NCBI GenBank assembly: GCA_009746045.1
Contig: RPFO01000085.1
Coordinates: 481,939-545,938 of the forward strand
DNA: 64,000 nt
DNA from: Mesostigma viride
Lineage: Eukaryota; Streptophyta; Mesostigmatophyceae; Mesostigmatales; Mesostigmataceae
Direction of reading: 5' to 3'
The notes below the pieces were generated by a model that saw only the letters and a list, made by a program, of their open reading frames with translations, ran no database searches and was not told the origin of the DNA. Every line of letters starts with the position of its first letter. Positions within the stretch are counted from its first letter, which is position 1. The translations under genes and the position numbers were made by a program. Shown piece by piece: positions 11,621-23,769 of the stretch.

Positions 11621-11629
11621 GTGAAAAGA

Positions 11630-11910
11630 CAAGGACCAAGCACATGCACCCACCTAGCCTTCGTGCCTCCCTCCCTTGACGAGGACCAACCACATGCCCC
11701 CACCTACCCGTCGTCCATCCCGCCCTTGACGAGGCACAACCATGTGCCCCCACCTACCCTTCGTGCATCCCTCCCTTGACAAGAAACAAGCACGTGCACC
11801 TACCTAACCTTTGTGCATCCCTCCCTTGGCAAGGAACAAGCACACCCACCCACCTACTCCACATGCATCCCTCCCTTGACAAGGAACAAGCACGATCACC
11901 CTGCTACCCA
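11630..11910. repeat. ~50-bp degenerate tandem repeat
   Basis: About five copies of a unit containing CTTGACAAGGAACAAGCAC and a CCACCTACC block, for example starting near 11678, 11730 and 11777. Copies differ from one another by several bases. Confidence 0.75.
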
Positions 11911-12449
11911 CTAGCATGGTAGCAAGGCAGACCTTACAATTGCATGTGCAGTTTATCCGTAGAAACTGTTAGACAACCAGCAAACGAGCCAGCCGGTGAA
12001 GAGCAAGGCACGCATGCAAGGAATTTGTCGTTGCCTATGTCTACCCTTGTGTTTGTCACTGCAGTTGATGGAAAAAGAGTGCTTAGAAAGCAAGAATGCT
12101 TTAACGTTGGTAATAGCAGAGGTGGCGGCAGCAAAAACACTGCGGATGGTTTCCAGCACTAATGTGGATAGTGATAATGCATGCCACTTTACGGGACCAT
12201 ACAAACCACAACAAGGATAAATCGTGAGAGCAAAAACAGGGGAGTACAAAATGGCCGGCTTACCTAGCAACAACAAAAAAATTGCATGAAAAACGAGACA
12301 ACTCACCTTTGTCGCAGCAGTGACCATATCAGACAGCTCACAAAAACTTGTTGATCCTTGAAACTTCCTGCTTGAAGGCAGCCACCAACGGTATGGAGTT
12401 TTCACCCCAGTCCTTCTCAACAGCCAAGGGAAAGGGAAAGAGAGAGGAG

Positions 12450-13970
12450 GGGTGCGGAGGAACAAGAGAGCGGGGGGTGGGAAGGGGGAGAGAGAGGGAG
12501 AGAGAGGGAGAGAGAGGGGGAGAGAGGGGGAGCGAGGGGAGCGAGGGCAGCGAGGGGAGCGAGGGGGAGCGAGGGGGAGCGAGGGGGAGCGAGGGGAGCG
12601 AGGGGGGCGAGGGGGGTCGAGGGGGAGCGAGGGGGAGCGGGGGGCGAAGGGGGGCGAGGGTGGGCGAGGGGGGCGAGGGGGGTGAGGGGGAGCGAGGGGA
12701 GCGAGGGGGAGCGAGGGGGGCGAGGGGGAGCGAGGGTGGGCGAGGGGGCGAGGGGGGGCGACGGGGGGCGAGGGTGGGCGAGGGTGGGCGAGGGTGGGCG
12801 AGGGTGGGCGAGGGTGGGCGAGGGTGGGCGAGGGTGGGCGAGGGTGGGCGAGGGTGGGCGAGGGTGGCGAGGGTGGGCGAGGGTGGGCGAGGGTGGGCGA
12901 GGGTGGGCGAGGGTGGGCGACGGGGGGCGAGGGTGGGCGAGGGTGGGCGAGGGTGGGCGAGGGTGGGCGAGGGTGGGCGAGGGTGGGCGAGGGTGGGCGA
13001 GGGTGGGCGAGGGTGGGCGAGGGTGGGCGAGGGTGGGCGAGGGTGGGCGAGGGTGGGCGAGGGTGGGCGAGGGTGGGCGACGGGGGGCGAGGTGGGCGAG
13101 GGTGGGCGAGGGTGGGCGAGGGTGGGCGAGGGTGGGCGAGGGTGGGCGAGGGTGGGCGAGGGTGGGCGAGGGTGGGCGAGGGTGGGCGAGGGTGGGCGAG
13201 GGGGAGCGAGGGGGAGCGAGGGGGGCGAGGGGGAGCGAGGGGGAGCGAGGGGGGGAGGGGGGGCGAGGGGGCGCGAGGGGGAGCGAGGGGGAGCGAGGGG
13301 AGCGAGGGGAGCGAGGGGAGCGAGGGGGAGCGGGGGAGCGAGGGGGAGCGAGGGGGAGAGAGGGGAGAGAGGGGGAGAGAGAGGAGAGAGAGAGGGGAGA
13401 GAGAGGAGAGAGAGGGGGGCGAGGGGGAGCGAGGGGGAGCGAGGGGCAGCGGGGGAGCGAGGGGAGCGAGGGGGAGCGAGGGGAGCGAGGGGGAGCGAGG
13501 GGGAGCGAGGGGGGCGAGGGGGAGCGAGGGGGAGCGAGGGGTAGCGAGGCGAGGGGAGCGAGGGGGAGCGAGGGGGAGCGAGGGGGAGCGAGGGGGAGCG
13601 AGGGGGAGCGAGGGGGAGCGAGGGGGAGCGAGGGGAGCGAGGGGGAGCGAGGGGGAGCGAGGGGAGCGAGGGGGAGCGAGGGGGAGCGAGGGGAGCGAGG
13701 GGGAGCGAGGGGAACGAGCGAGGGCAGCGAGGGGGAGCGAGGGGAGCGAGGGGGAGTGAGGGGCAGCGAGGGGGAGCGAGGGGGAGCGAGGGGGAGCGAG
13801 GGGCAGCGAGGGGTGCGAGGGGGAGCGAGGGGAGCGAGGGAGGGCGAGGGGGGCGAGGGGGGCGAGGGGGGCGAGGGGGGCGAGGGGAGCGAGGGGAGCG
13901 AGGGGGAGCGAGGGGGAGAGAGGGGAGAGAGAGGAGAGAGAGAGGGGAGAGAGAGGGGGAGAGAGGGCTA
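12450..13970. repeat. 10-11-bp G-rich minisatellite
   Basis: A 1.5 kb array. The central part (about 12735-13200) is a 10-bp unit GGTGGGCGAG; the flanks are mostly GGGGGAGCGAG or GGGGAGCGAG, with GAGAGAGG blocks at both edges. All plus-strand repeats are G-rich and R-loop or quadruplex prone. Long open frames across it are artefacts. Confidence 0.93.
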
Positions 13971-13974
13971 CTAA

Positions 13975-14680
13975 AATTCACCAAGCAAGCATGCAAGGAA
14001 GCAAGGCCGGACTAACCGAGGAAGCAAGGGACTAATTAAATTCAGCAAGCAAGCAAGAGTGGCTAACCAAGGAAGCAAGGGCCTAACCAAGGAAGCAAGG
14101 GACTAATTGAATTCAGCAAGCAAGCGTACATGCGCGCAAGGAAGAGAGTGGCTAAAAAAGGAAGCAAGGGCCTAACAAAGGAATCAAGGGCCTAATGAAA
14201 TTCAGCAAGCAAGCAATTGCAAGCATGCAAGGAAGAGGGGCTAACAAAGGAAGCAACGGCCTAACAAAGGAATCAGGGGACTGCTTCCATTCAGCAAGTG
14301 GCCAAGCATGCAGGGAAGGAACGGCCTAACCAAGTAGGCAGGGTCATATCAAAGGAAGCAAAGCATTAATTAAATTCAGCAAGCATGCAAGGAAGAGTGG
14401 CTGACAAAGGAAGCATGGGAATAACCAAGGAAGCAAGGGACTGATTACATTCAGGAAGCACGCATGCAAGGAAGCAAGGGAATAAAGAAAGGAATTAATC
14501 AAATTCAGCAAGCGGCTATACAACGAAGCAAGGGCCTAATCAAGGAAGAAAGCCACCACGCAAAGAAGCAGGCAAGCATGCAAAGACGGAAACAAGCATG
14601 CAAGGAAGCAAGGGCTTTATCGAACTCAGCAAGCAAGCAAGCATGCAAGGAAGCAAGGAGCAAGTGAGGGACCAAGGGAC
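13975..14680. repeat. degenerate AAGGAAGCAAGG-type tandem repeats
   Basis: Repeats of roughly 40-70 bp combine GCAAGCATGCAAGGAAGC, AAGGGCCTAA and AATTCAGCAAGC blocks. They directly follow the G-rich minisatellite and degrade towards the right. Confidence 0.8.
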
Positions 14681-14699
14681 TAATCAACTTTATGATACT

Positions 14700-16041
14700 T
14701 ACCACGCAGAAGGGACAAACTCATGACCGCGGAGAAGATAACGCTCCGTCCCTCCTGTTGCGATTGCAAAGGGGTGAAAGAATAGTAGTGATGTGAGGAA
14801 TGAATTCCAGTGCAAAATTAGGAAAATACCTTCAATAACAAAGCTAGTAAGTAGGTAAGGTAATTAAAAGTAGGTAGCAAACTGATGACAACACGCACAT
14901 ACTCACGCATGGACCAACCAAGTTAGTATCTAATCAACTATGTGGCTAATGAGGAAGCACCATGAAACATTTGACCTTACTGGCTTCATCAGAACACGTC
15001 TAGATGCTTTTCCTTTGCAAAGATAGTCGCAATTGACGCTTGGGGCCTGCATGGGATTCAGGTCTGCATGGACGTGCTTTGACAACAAATGGGCATTTAC
15101 ACACGAAAATGCCGAAGGACGGTACTTCATGATGGTCATCTTCATGAAATTGACCACGCATGTAAGAGGAAAAGAAATCAAGAATTCAGAGTTCATGCTA
15201 TACTAAGAAACCAGCTTTTGCTCAGAATGCCGCTTTTGCGGTCTATGGGCCTTCCAATGCAACCTGCCAAGCCATTCTCATAAGTATCCTTGCTCAGCTA
15301 CGCCGTTGCTCATTTTCCCAGCTCCATTCCTCTTCGATCACAGCCTGTCCATGACGGCCTTGTAGGTTTTGGATAGCTCCAGAATCTCGCTCTGCTTATT
15401 CTTCGTTACTTATGTCACTCACATGTCGTCGCTACTAGAACCGCTTCTAGTGCGGTTCTCGCTGCCACCCCTGCTGCCATGCGGTCTGCACTGCAGCTCA
15501 TCGCTCCATTTACCGCTCGCGTTCTCTTGAATTGCTACCCCTGCATACTGCCGGATTCGGGAGAGGCCTCCAGGATTGGCTCCTCGTCGGTGCTGTCGTG
15601 GAAATACAACCGCGGCTGACGTCCTAGCTACCTAACAAGAGGCACTGTGTACGTAGTGGGAATCACCATCCTTTGCTCATTTGAGCAATTCTTGACAAAC
15701 TGCCAGGCCGCATTGAAAAAACAACCAGAATAACATCGAATTTCTCCAGGCATACTCGGTTACGGACCTACATCTAAACTGTATGTGGAAACTCTCTGAA
15801 CTTCGCTGAGAGTTTTCCGTGTTGGCAATCCTTCTTTTCCCGACCTTAACAGTCCACCATTCCTGCCAGACGAATTCTGCCATGTCAACCCTATCTTGTC
15901 CCGAGCCAGCACTGTCACAAGCGCTGGCGTACTGGCCAGCGGCGATAATGTTTCCGCCCGTCGCCATTCATGGCTTTCGTCAGTTCCGTGTCCGCCGACC
16001 GCCATCCCCGCCCCATGGTCTTCTAACGTCTTTCTTTGGAG
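14700..16041. other. unique CACTA interior, no supported gene
   Basis: About 1.3 kb of non-repetitive sequence. Short frames (at most 96 codons) occur on both strands with no motif. Exons of a spliced transposase cannot be excluded. Confidence 0.4.
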
Positions 16042-16049
16042 GTAACAAC

Positions 16050-16797
16050 TAGGGTTGGGTCCACGGTGGATTTTGGGCAGCGAGTACGAGTACCGAGTAC
16101 TACTCAGGCTAAAAAAAGTCGGCGAGTACGAGTACCGAGTACTACTCGGGCTCAGAAAAAGAAGGCGAGTACGAGTACCGAGTACTACTCGGGCTCAGAA
16201 AAAGCCGGCGAGTACGAGTAGCGAGTAGTACTCGAGCTCAAAAAAGTAGGCGAGTACGAGTACCGAGTACTACTCGGGCTCAGAAAAAGAAGGCGAGTAC
16301 AAGTAACGAGTAGTACTCGAGTAGTACTCGAGTACCTGCGATACTATTGGCTGATATAATTTCCCTAAAATTTACAAAAAAACTATGAAGTAACGGGCCA
16401 AATATATATATACTTTCTGAAAATAACAATACTTTATGAAAAGAGACAACAAATATTAATGGCCGGCAGCACTAGGGTTGGGTCCACGCTGGATTTTGGG
16501 CAGCGAGTACGAGTACCGAGTACTACTCAGGCTAAAAAAAGTCGGCGAGTACGAGTACCGAGTACTACTCGGGCTCAGAAAAAGAAGGCGAGTACGAGTA
16601 ACGAGTAGTACTCGTGCTAAAAAAAGTAGGCGAGTACGAGTAACGAGTAGTACTCGAGCTCAAAAAAGTAGGCGAGTACGAGTAACGAGTAGTACTCGGG
16701 CTCCAAAAAAAAGGCGAGTACCGAGTAGTGAGTAGTACTCACTACTCGGTACTCGCCTTTTGTACTCGTGGACTTAGTACTCGTGGACCCAACCCTA
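16050..16797. mobile_element. non-autonomous hAT element nested in the CACTA element
   Basis: Terminal inverted repeats TAGGGTTGGGTCCACG and CGTGGACCCAACCCTA are flanked by a perfect 8-bp duplication GTAACAAC (16042-16049 and 16798-16805). Both the 8-bp duplication and TA-type ends are hAT hallmarks. The 748-bp interior carries about 40-bp tandem units rich in CGAGTACGAGTA and AGTACTCG, resembling subterminal transposase sites. A second copy of the left end lies inside at 16473. No coding capacity. Confidence 0.88.
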
Positions 16798-17129
16798 GTA
16801 ACAACCCGTTCCCCAAATTTGAAATCCGCGCGGCGAAAGTTTTGTGCCAGGCGTTAGTACGCGCAGTACATATCTGTGCTTCGAACCGTACATCAATGTG
16901 CCTCGTACTGAACGGTGCAACGTACGGCAAGCAAAACGGACTGGAAGGACACTGTCTAGTATCCCGTACATAGGCAACGAACGCAAGATGTTAATTAATA
17001 TGCTCCATGACTCCCTAACGAGAGCACGAGTGTAATTAATAACGAGTTCAATTAATAACGTAATATATGAGTTCAATTAATAACGTATGTAATATCAAAG
17101 AGAGTCAACCATGCAGCACCGACATGTCA

Positions 17130-17320
17130 TTTATCAAGGAGACAACCAGCGCAGGCCAGAAATCGGAAAATCCGGACCGGACCATGGTAGCTCGAGCCTG
17201 CCGTTATCAGTCTTGTCCGCGTTGGCGAGTCCGGTTCATGATGACGAATACTGAATATGAATGGAGATGGACATGTGTAGCCTTACATGCGTTGACATTA
17301 TGGCTGGCTAACGTGCATAG
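17130..17320. repeat. dispersed repeat shared with 33825-34015
   Basis: Blocks such as CAAGGAGACAACCAGC, GGACCATGGTA, GCTCGAGCCTGCC and ATTATGGCTGGCT occur in the same order at 33825-34015, outside the retrotransposon. The shared segment is next to the right subterminal repeats of the CACTA element. Confidence 0.8.
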
Positions 17321-17780
17321 AGTAACATGAACATGCCCGGTAACCGGCAACGTACCATGAACGTGCCCGGTAACACGCCCAGTAACACGAACATGCCCGG
17401 TAACCGGCCCGGTAACACGCACTAGCCCGGTAACATGAACATGCCCGGTAACAGGCATCGTAACATGAACGTACCCGGTAACACGCCCGGTAACACGAAC
17501 ATGCCCGGTAACCGGCCCGGTAACACGAACTGGCCCGGTAACATGAACATGCCCGGTAACAGGCATCGTAGCATGAACGTGCCCGGTAACACGCCCGGTA
17601 ACACGAACGAACCCGGTAACCGGCCCGGTAACACGAACTGGCCCGGTAACATGAACGGACCCATGTTACCGCCCGGTAACATGAACGGACCCTTGTTACC
17701 GTCCGGTAACATGGGTCCGTTCATGTTACCGGGCATGTTACCGGGTTCGTTCGTGTTACCGGGCGTGTTACCGCCCGGTC
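17321..17780. repeat. right subterminal GGTAAC repeats of the CACTA element
   Basis: Dense CCCGGTAAC units, including a direct duplication of about 108 bp (compare the blocks starting near 17430 and 17538). Orientation flips to GTTACC over the last ~130 bp, giving the inverted match to the left end. Confidence 0.92.
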
Positions 17781-17798
17781 ATCTCCTTTTCTAGTGAG

Positions 17799-19709
17799 TA
17801 TGTGAAGGGTGCGGACAACGTGGTGCCCGACGCCCTCTCCCGTCGTGCTGACTACTGGTTCTATGAGGACATGGGGGTGCTCCATACCACCTGTGAGGAG
17901 GCGCCTGGCGCCCCGCTCTACGATGACCTCCCACGGTCGCCGCGGGCGCGCCACCTGTTTCACATGAGTCATACCACTCCGGATGCCTTGTCGCCCCCGA
18001 TGGCGACGACGACCAGCGCGTGGACGCGCGGTCCCCGGGGAAGGGGAGGGGTCCCACACACGGGTTCCCCTTGGCGCTGTGGCTCAGGCTATTTTTCATC
18101 TGGAACCTCTTGGATCCCCGGTGGTCGTGTCTGAGTACCTACACTCGGCGCTGGACCAACCGGAGGAGGAGGACGAGGCCGATGCGTATACGGTCACTTC
18201 CCCCCTGGAGATGCTGATCAGCCGCTTCACGGTTACCGAGCCGGCCGCCTTGGAGGTGATCAAGTCACACCCCAAGATGATGGGTAGGCTCCCGTGCAAG
18301 TTCCAAGAGGGTCGCCTATACGTCATGGTGCGCCCGGACACGTGGCGCCTCTACATACCCGAGCTCTGTCGAGCAGCCTTGCTCCACGAGCTCCACGACT
18401 CCCTAGTCGGCGGTCACCAGGGCATTGGGCGACTGCTACCAAGGGCACGTCGTCACTTCTACTGGCCTGGCATGAAGGACTACATTGCGGCCTATATACG
18501 CGAATGCCCGTCGTGCCAGATAGCCAAGTCCCAGAACACGGGTACTCAGGCTGTCCCAAAGACGCTACCTGATCCCCTGGGTCCCTGGGACTCGATCCAG
18601 ATGGATTTCGTCGGCCCCTTTAAGAAGACCAAGAACGGCAACAGCAAGATCTTGGTGTTCGTGGACCGACTCACGCGCATGTGTCACCTGGCCCCCTGTC
18701 CGGCTGACCTCACGGCCGAGGGGTGTGCCAAACTGTACCTCAACCACGTCTTCCGGTTCCACGGGCTCAGCCGCCAGTTCATCTCGGACCGGGACACGCT
18801 CTTCACCGCCCGGTTCTGGCAGGAGTTCTTCGACTGCCTGGGAACCAAGGTGTCGCTAGGGACGGCTTATCACAGCTCGTCCTCCCATCTGGTGGAGCGA
18901 CTCAACCGCACGGTACAGGAAACCATGCGCCATTACACCGACGAGGTGGGCAGCAACTGGGAGGAGTTGCTGTGCTTGGTGGAGTTCTCCTTGAACAACG
19001 CACCACAGGCAGCCCATGGCCTAACCCCGTTCTTTCTCAACACGGGAAGGCATCCGCTGACGCCGACCGACTTGCTGACGAGTCCGGCGCTGGCGGAACC
19101 GGAGGTGCTGCGCACTACTCTGGCGGGCGTGAGCAGCCTGCTGGAAAAGATGCGCCAAGCTCACAACAGTGCGGTTAAAGGGTACCGGGCCGCTGCCGAG
19201 CGCAACATGGCTCGCGTGGAAGGCAAGCGGGACTCTAGAGCACCGGACATCGAGGTCGGGGACTGGGTCCTGGTAGAGGGACCCCAGCTCGGTCGATTCT
19301 CCAGAAGGTGGAAGGGGAGCTCAAAACGAAGCTCCGGCCCATGTACCTGGGGCCCCACCAAGTGCTGGAGAAATGGGATGATGTCATGTTCAAGGTGGAC
19401 GTGCCCATCTCATGGGGCACCGCGACAACCTTCCACCGCGACCAGCTCAAGCTGTACCACCAGAACTCGATCCAGGGTAGACTCAATCCCCCGGCTCCGG
19501 TGGAATACGACCCGGAGACAGGGGAACAGGAGGACGAGGTCGAGGAGATTGTCGCCCATCGCGATTTCGGGCGTGGTCGTCAACGCCAATATCGGATCCG
19601 GTGGAAGTTTACTAGATATGGGGCAGAGGCCTCTTGGCGGACGGAGAAGGAGCTCTCTGGCTGCAAGCGGTTGCTAGACGCGTACAAGAAGGCCCACAGG
19701 TTGCACTAG
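17799..19709 (+). pseudogene. Pol, 3' part: RNase H end, integrase and chromodomain, two frameshifts
   Basis: Coding resumes directly after the target duplication with KGADNVVPDALSR, the usual end of Ty3/gypsy RNase H. The frame shifts near 18035-18050, beside G-rich runs, and again near 19270-19300. Integrase has an HHCC zinc site (H in HDSLVGGHQG, C in ECPSCQ, about 18395-18520) and a complete catalytic triad: D in QMDFVGPF, D in ISDRD and E in VERLNRT, with exactly 35 residues between the last two (D,D35E). The last ~50 residues (EEIVAHRDFGRG to RLLDAYKK, about 19540-19690) form a chromodomain, which in chromoviruses steers integration to marked chromatin. The shifts mean decay or sequencing error. 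Confidence 0.9.
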
Positions 19710-19788
19710 AGGTATGTACATACACATAGAGGTATGTACATACCACAGGTACACCGTACACTAGTCGGTATGACACCGGTACTCACAG

Positions 19789-20810
19789 GTGTTGCCTTGC
19801 TGCTCGTGGTCATTCCTTGTACAACAGGCGTACTCCCCGGAGGAGACTCGCTTCAGCCCCCGCCCCATAGGTAGTGACTCCAGCAGTCCTTTGGTGCGGT
19901 TCACACCCCCAGCCTCCCCGGAGGAGCCTCCGGGGTTCGCACCGCCTGCCAGTTGTGGCAAGAGACGACGGTCGGAAGACATGAAGGAGCAGGGGTCGGA
20001 TATAGCTGCGACCGCCAACGAGAACAACCGTGAGACCTTTAATCCGCGGACGTTTCTGCCCGACTACGGCCAGGAGGGCGTGTTCTTGGCGCGTCGACGG
20101 CGCAGGCACGGCAAGGCCGATCAAGACTACCTGGCCTCCTCGGTTCTGGAGTGGCCCGACGATCGACACGAGAAGTTCCGCGAATCCGTGCAAAGGCACT
20201 GCGGGTTCAAAGTCGAGACCCGGACGGCGATTCGAGGGAATGTGGCGGTAGGGACAGCTTGGGAGGACCACGCACCCAGCTGTGCCTGCAACCGTTGCGT
20301 GACTACGGTGTCGGCCCTCATGGCCTACCCCCGCCTCATGTTCTTGCTCGTCGCACCGGCACGACGTCAGATCCTGCAGCGGGCCTACCGGGGCTTGCCG
20401 CCAGATGGGGCCTTGCGGGGCCCGTTCTGCACCGCAGCAGGCCAGTACTCCCTCCGGCAGGCGCTCGACCGCATCGTGGAGTTGGACGAGGCGGATGATC
20501 GCGGCGGGGAGGGCCCCGATGAGGAGGAGGACTGGAGTGAGGACGACGACCTGTTCCCGCCGCGCCCTGCGCCCCGGGAACTTGCCCACTCAGCCGGCAA
20601 CGCCTCGCGCGATGCCGGGGCCCGCCGCGAGAACTCGGGAGACCGGCGACCCCCGGGTCAGGACAGGAGGTCCGGCAGCGCACGGGACGCGTCCCGCTCC
20701 AGGGAGCCTTCCCGTGGCGTGGGTGTTCGCCCGGAGACGCGTGAGGAGGAAAGGTCCTTTCGGCGGACATGGGACAGGGCGACGGGACATCAAGGGTCGC
20801 GGTCGCCAAG
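19789..20810 (+). pseudogene. retrotransposon third ORF, first segment
   Basis: Open frame downstream of integrase on the same strand, with G/C-rich codon use like Gag-Pol. The frame opens at a GTG; the first ATG is near 19980. It contains a proline-rich start, a basic stretch (RRRRRHGK), a CACNRC pair of cysteine motifs, an acidic tract (EEEDWSEDDD) and an Arg/Ser-rich tail. It is cut at 20810 by a DNA transposon. I do not recognise the family. The three segments together are 2169 bp, exactly 723 codons, when insertions and one copy of each duplication are removed. An env-like or host-derived role is possible but unsupported. Confidence 0.7.
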
Positions 20811-20929
20811 CCCTAAGCTCGTCTGGATTTGTACTAGAACACTACTACAAATTGAGATTTTTCAAACTTTGTTATTTAGGGCCTCTCGTAAGTCCAAAGC
20901 ATGTAGGTTATTGTCCCAACATGTTGTGA

Positions 20930-21690
20930 CACCGTGACACCGTGACACCGTGACACCGTGACACCGTGACACCATAACGCTAGTATTTTACGATTTTGTA
21001 TGGTGTCACAAGGTAATGTGGCGCCCATGGGGTTGCAACAATGATATTACATTGCCCAGAAGCACTGATTAACATGAGGTGACATTGTGACACCGTGACA
21101 CCGTGACACCGTGACACGATGGCACCATAACGCTAGTATTTTACGATTTTGTATGGTGTCACAAGGTAATGTGGCGCCCATGGGGTTGCAACAATGATAT
21201 TACATTGCCCAGAAGCACTGATTAACATGAGGTGACATTGTGACACCGTGACACCGTGACACCGTGACACCGTGACACCGTGACACCGTGAATGTACACC
21301 GTGACACGATGGCACCATAACGCTAGTATTTTACGATTTTGTATGGTGTCACAAGGTAATGTGGCGCCCATGGGGTTGCAACAATGATATTACATTGCCC
21401 AGAAGCACTGATTAACATGAGGTGACATTGTGACACCGTGACACCGTGACACCGTGACACCGTGACACCGTGACACCGTGACACCGTGACACCGTGACAC
21501 CGTGACACGATGGCACCATAACGCTAGTATTTTACGATTTTGTATGGTGTCACAAGGTAATGTGGCGCCCATGGGGTTGCAACAATGATATTACATTGCC
21601 CAGAAGCACTGATTAACATGAGGTGACATTGTGACACCGTGACATCGTGACATTGTGACACCGTGACAGCATGATAGTGACAATATGACA
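20930..21690. repeat. left subterminal GTGACACC repeats in 153-201-bp higher-order units
   Basis: Runs of GTGACACC alternate with a conserved ~110-bp block beginning ACCATAACGCTAGTATTTTA at 20971, 21124, 21314 and 21515 (spacings 153, 190, 201). The block itself is almost identical in all four; length differences come from the number of GTGACACC units. Confidence 0.93.
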
Positions 21691-21998
21691 CGATAGCACT
21701 AGCATTTCATGATTTTGTTGTTTAGTGCCACAAAGTATTAACGCAACATTAATGTATTATGCAACCATGTATAAATAAAAGAAAATTTATGAATATGATG
21801 GATGACCAATAATCCCTATTACATGGCCTAGCAAACTTGCATCTGCCAACTGTGTCTCTCTGCCTCTTTAATATCAAATGCAAGATAAAATAATGTATAA
21901 ATTAGCTTAAACTTACCTGACAATGATTTGCATACAGCTTTCTTTAATGCAGAATCTGGTGCCAAGCAAATGCCGTATCAAAACCATACATGCCCAAT

Positions 21999-23010
21999 CT
22001 AATATGAACCATAATAATCGTGTTGCCCCGACTCGTCTACATCTTGCGAGTAGGGTGGCCTTTTCCGCGGTGGAGCCTGGGCATGTGCCTGGTTGTGGGG
22101 CCGGCCGGACGTGGGCGTTGTAGGCCCACGTCCCTTGCTCATCAAAATGACTATGACCCATGAAATGAGAATCCCTGGCTGCATAACCTCCTCCCTCATC
22201 ACTCATCACCATGTTGCCAGTCTTGCTCCCCGGCGGCCTTGGGGATTTGGGGCCTCGGCTTTGTCTTCCTTGGAGATCTCCTTAGAGGGGGGGCTGCGGC
22301 ATAACGGTAAGTGCCGTCATTGTAATGCTGCACGGGCTCAGGGTTCTCAACGTAGGTGGTTTGTTGCAATGTGCCGCGACCTCAAGGCTGATGTGTATCA
22401 GCTGCCGACCCTTCGCCAGGCTGTGGATCGTACATGCCGGCATGGTATACATAAGCATTGGCCGCTTGCCTGCCAGCGGCAGTAGGCTGGGCATGCATTC
22501 CTTGGTCGTACGGCGCGTACACACCGTGCTCGCCGTACGGTTCCCCCTCCCGATCCAGCTGCCTCGGCCCATCCATTGCGACTGCGCGCGCGCGTGGCTC
22601 TTGTTGACGGTGTGCTGGTTGCAGTCCTGTCACTTGGCCATGGGCCGCGCTGAAGCTTTCGCGTTGCCCCAACGCGGCAGGCGCAGCGGGCCGGCGAAGC
22701 TCCGTGCCAACGCCAGTGCTGGAGCTGGGTGCAGCACTTGCTGGGGTGGATGGCATTCTTCGTTGGTTCTCCAAAGCATTGACCCTCTCGGTCAGGGCCT
22801 TAACCTTGACGTACACGTGCGATTTCTTATTCCCCCGCCCTTCATCACCTACGGGTGTCCCCGCATCAACTGCGCTCTCAGTCTCCTCCCCCGTTGGCCG
22901 TGCTACGCCCGTTCCATCGTCATGCTCCGCACACAACGGTCTGAAAGTGCCAAAAAACAGCCTTATAACTCCTGTACGATGCAAATATTGTCGAAACATG
23001 CTAGATCTTG
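21999..23010 (-). pseudogene. possible transposon-encoded protein remnant
   Basis: Minus-strand open segments (22382-22999 and 21999-22210) have protein-like composition: a likely coiled coil (VKALTERVNALENQ), a Gln/Pro-rich tract with HRQQEPRARAVAMDGP, and a plausible C-terminus with a basic patch (PPRKRPPYSQDV) and a final Tyr-rich end. The segments are in different frames, so introns or frameshifts separate them. No transposase signature is visible. They may be the C-terminal part of a transposon protein; the function is unknown. Confidence 0.35.
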
Positions 23011-23199
23011 GTAGGTAGCATGTTCAGGACACCAGTAGAAGGATTGCAACTTTCCGGACTTACCGGACCTCAGCTGACCTATTTTTGGCATTTCTATTTT
23101 TAGCAGTTTTCCAGATTTTAATATAAACAAATACATTCTAATATGCAAATAAAGAGTTCTTGACCTGGCTGTTTGCAAGTAAGTTGATACTCATGACTA

Positions 23200-23760
23200 A
23201 TGACTGTACACAAGATCTGATGGTCATCCAACCGCATTTGGTAACAAAATGCCACCAAATGCTAGCAAAAATGTGCGTTTTTTGTATTTTTCATCACATT
23301 TCATTGCAGTTTCCATACAAGCTGTGCTCGGTTGAGGCTGGAAACTTGTAGGCATCTTAAACATCATTATTCTAGACATCCCACAAAAATTCAGGTCCAT
23401 CATAGGGTATTTGATGTCAGTTTGCTCACAAATGTTACCAAAAATGCACGTTTTTCGTATTTTTCATCACATTCCATGGCAGTTTCCATACAAGATGTGC
23501 TCAGTTCAGGCTGGAAACTTGCATGCATCTTTGCCATCATTATTTTAGACATTCCACAAAAATTCAGAACCATCAGAGGGTATTTGATGTCAGTTTGCTC
23601 ACAAATGTTACCAAAAATGCACGTTTTTCGTATTTTTCATCACATTTCAGTGCAGTTTCCGTACAAGATGTGCTCTGTTGAGGCTGGAAACTTGCATGCA
23701 TCTTAGCCATCATGATTTTAGACATTCCACAAAAATTCAGGCCGATCATGTTCTATTTGG
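23200..23760. repeat. 173-bp satellite-like tandem repeat, about three copies
   Basis: The landmark AAATGYTASCAAAAATGYRC recurs at 23257, 23430 and 23603, exactly 173 bp apart. Read on the minus strand it resembles the ~185-bp monomer of 4300-5290: GCTAGCATTTG, a CCTGAATTTTTGTGGG block and a GAAAAA block, in matching order. Confidence 0.8.
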
Positions 23761-23769
23761 TAGAGCTAT

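Larger units (their letters stand above)
10574..17796. mobile_element. CACTA (En/Spm-type) transposon inserted in pol
   Basis: The 7223-bp element begins CACTAGAAAAG and ends CTTTTCTAGTG. The inverted match continues inward through GACCGGGCGGTAAC for about 60 bp with few mismatches. A 2-bp duplication AG flanks it (10572-10573 and 17797-17798). Removing the element and one AG rejoins the RNase H frame. Both ends carry dense subterminal GGTAAC repeats, typical of CACTA elements, where they bind transposase. No transposase domain is recognisable inside, so it is probably non-autonomous. The interior holds several minisatellites and a nested hAT element. Confidence 0.88.

Noticed and set aside
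16050-16065. Telomere-like TAGGGTTGGG
   Set aside because: Occurs once per end in inverted orientation with an 8-bp duplication; it is a transposon terminus, not a telomeric tract.
20811-20937. End of the third ORF as a natural C-terminus (to 20937)
   Set aside because: These codons are the transposon's terminal inverted repeat; the same bases occur inverted at 27850-27878.
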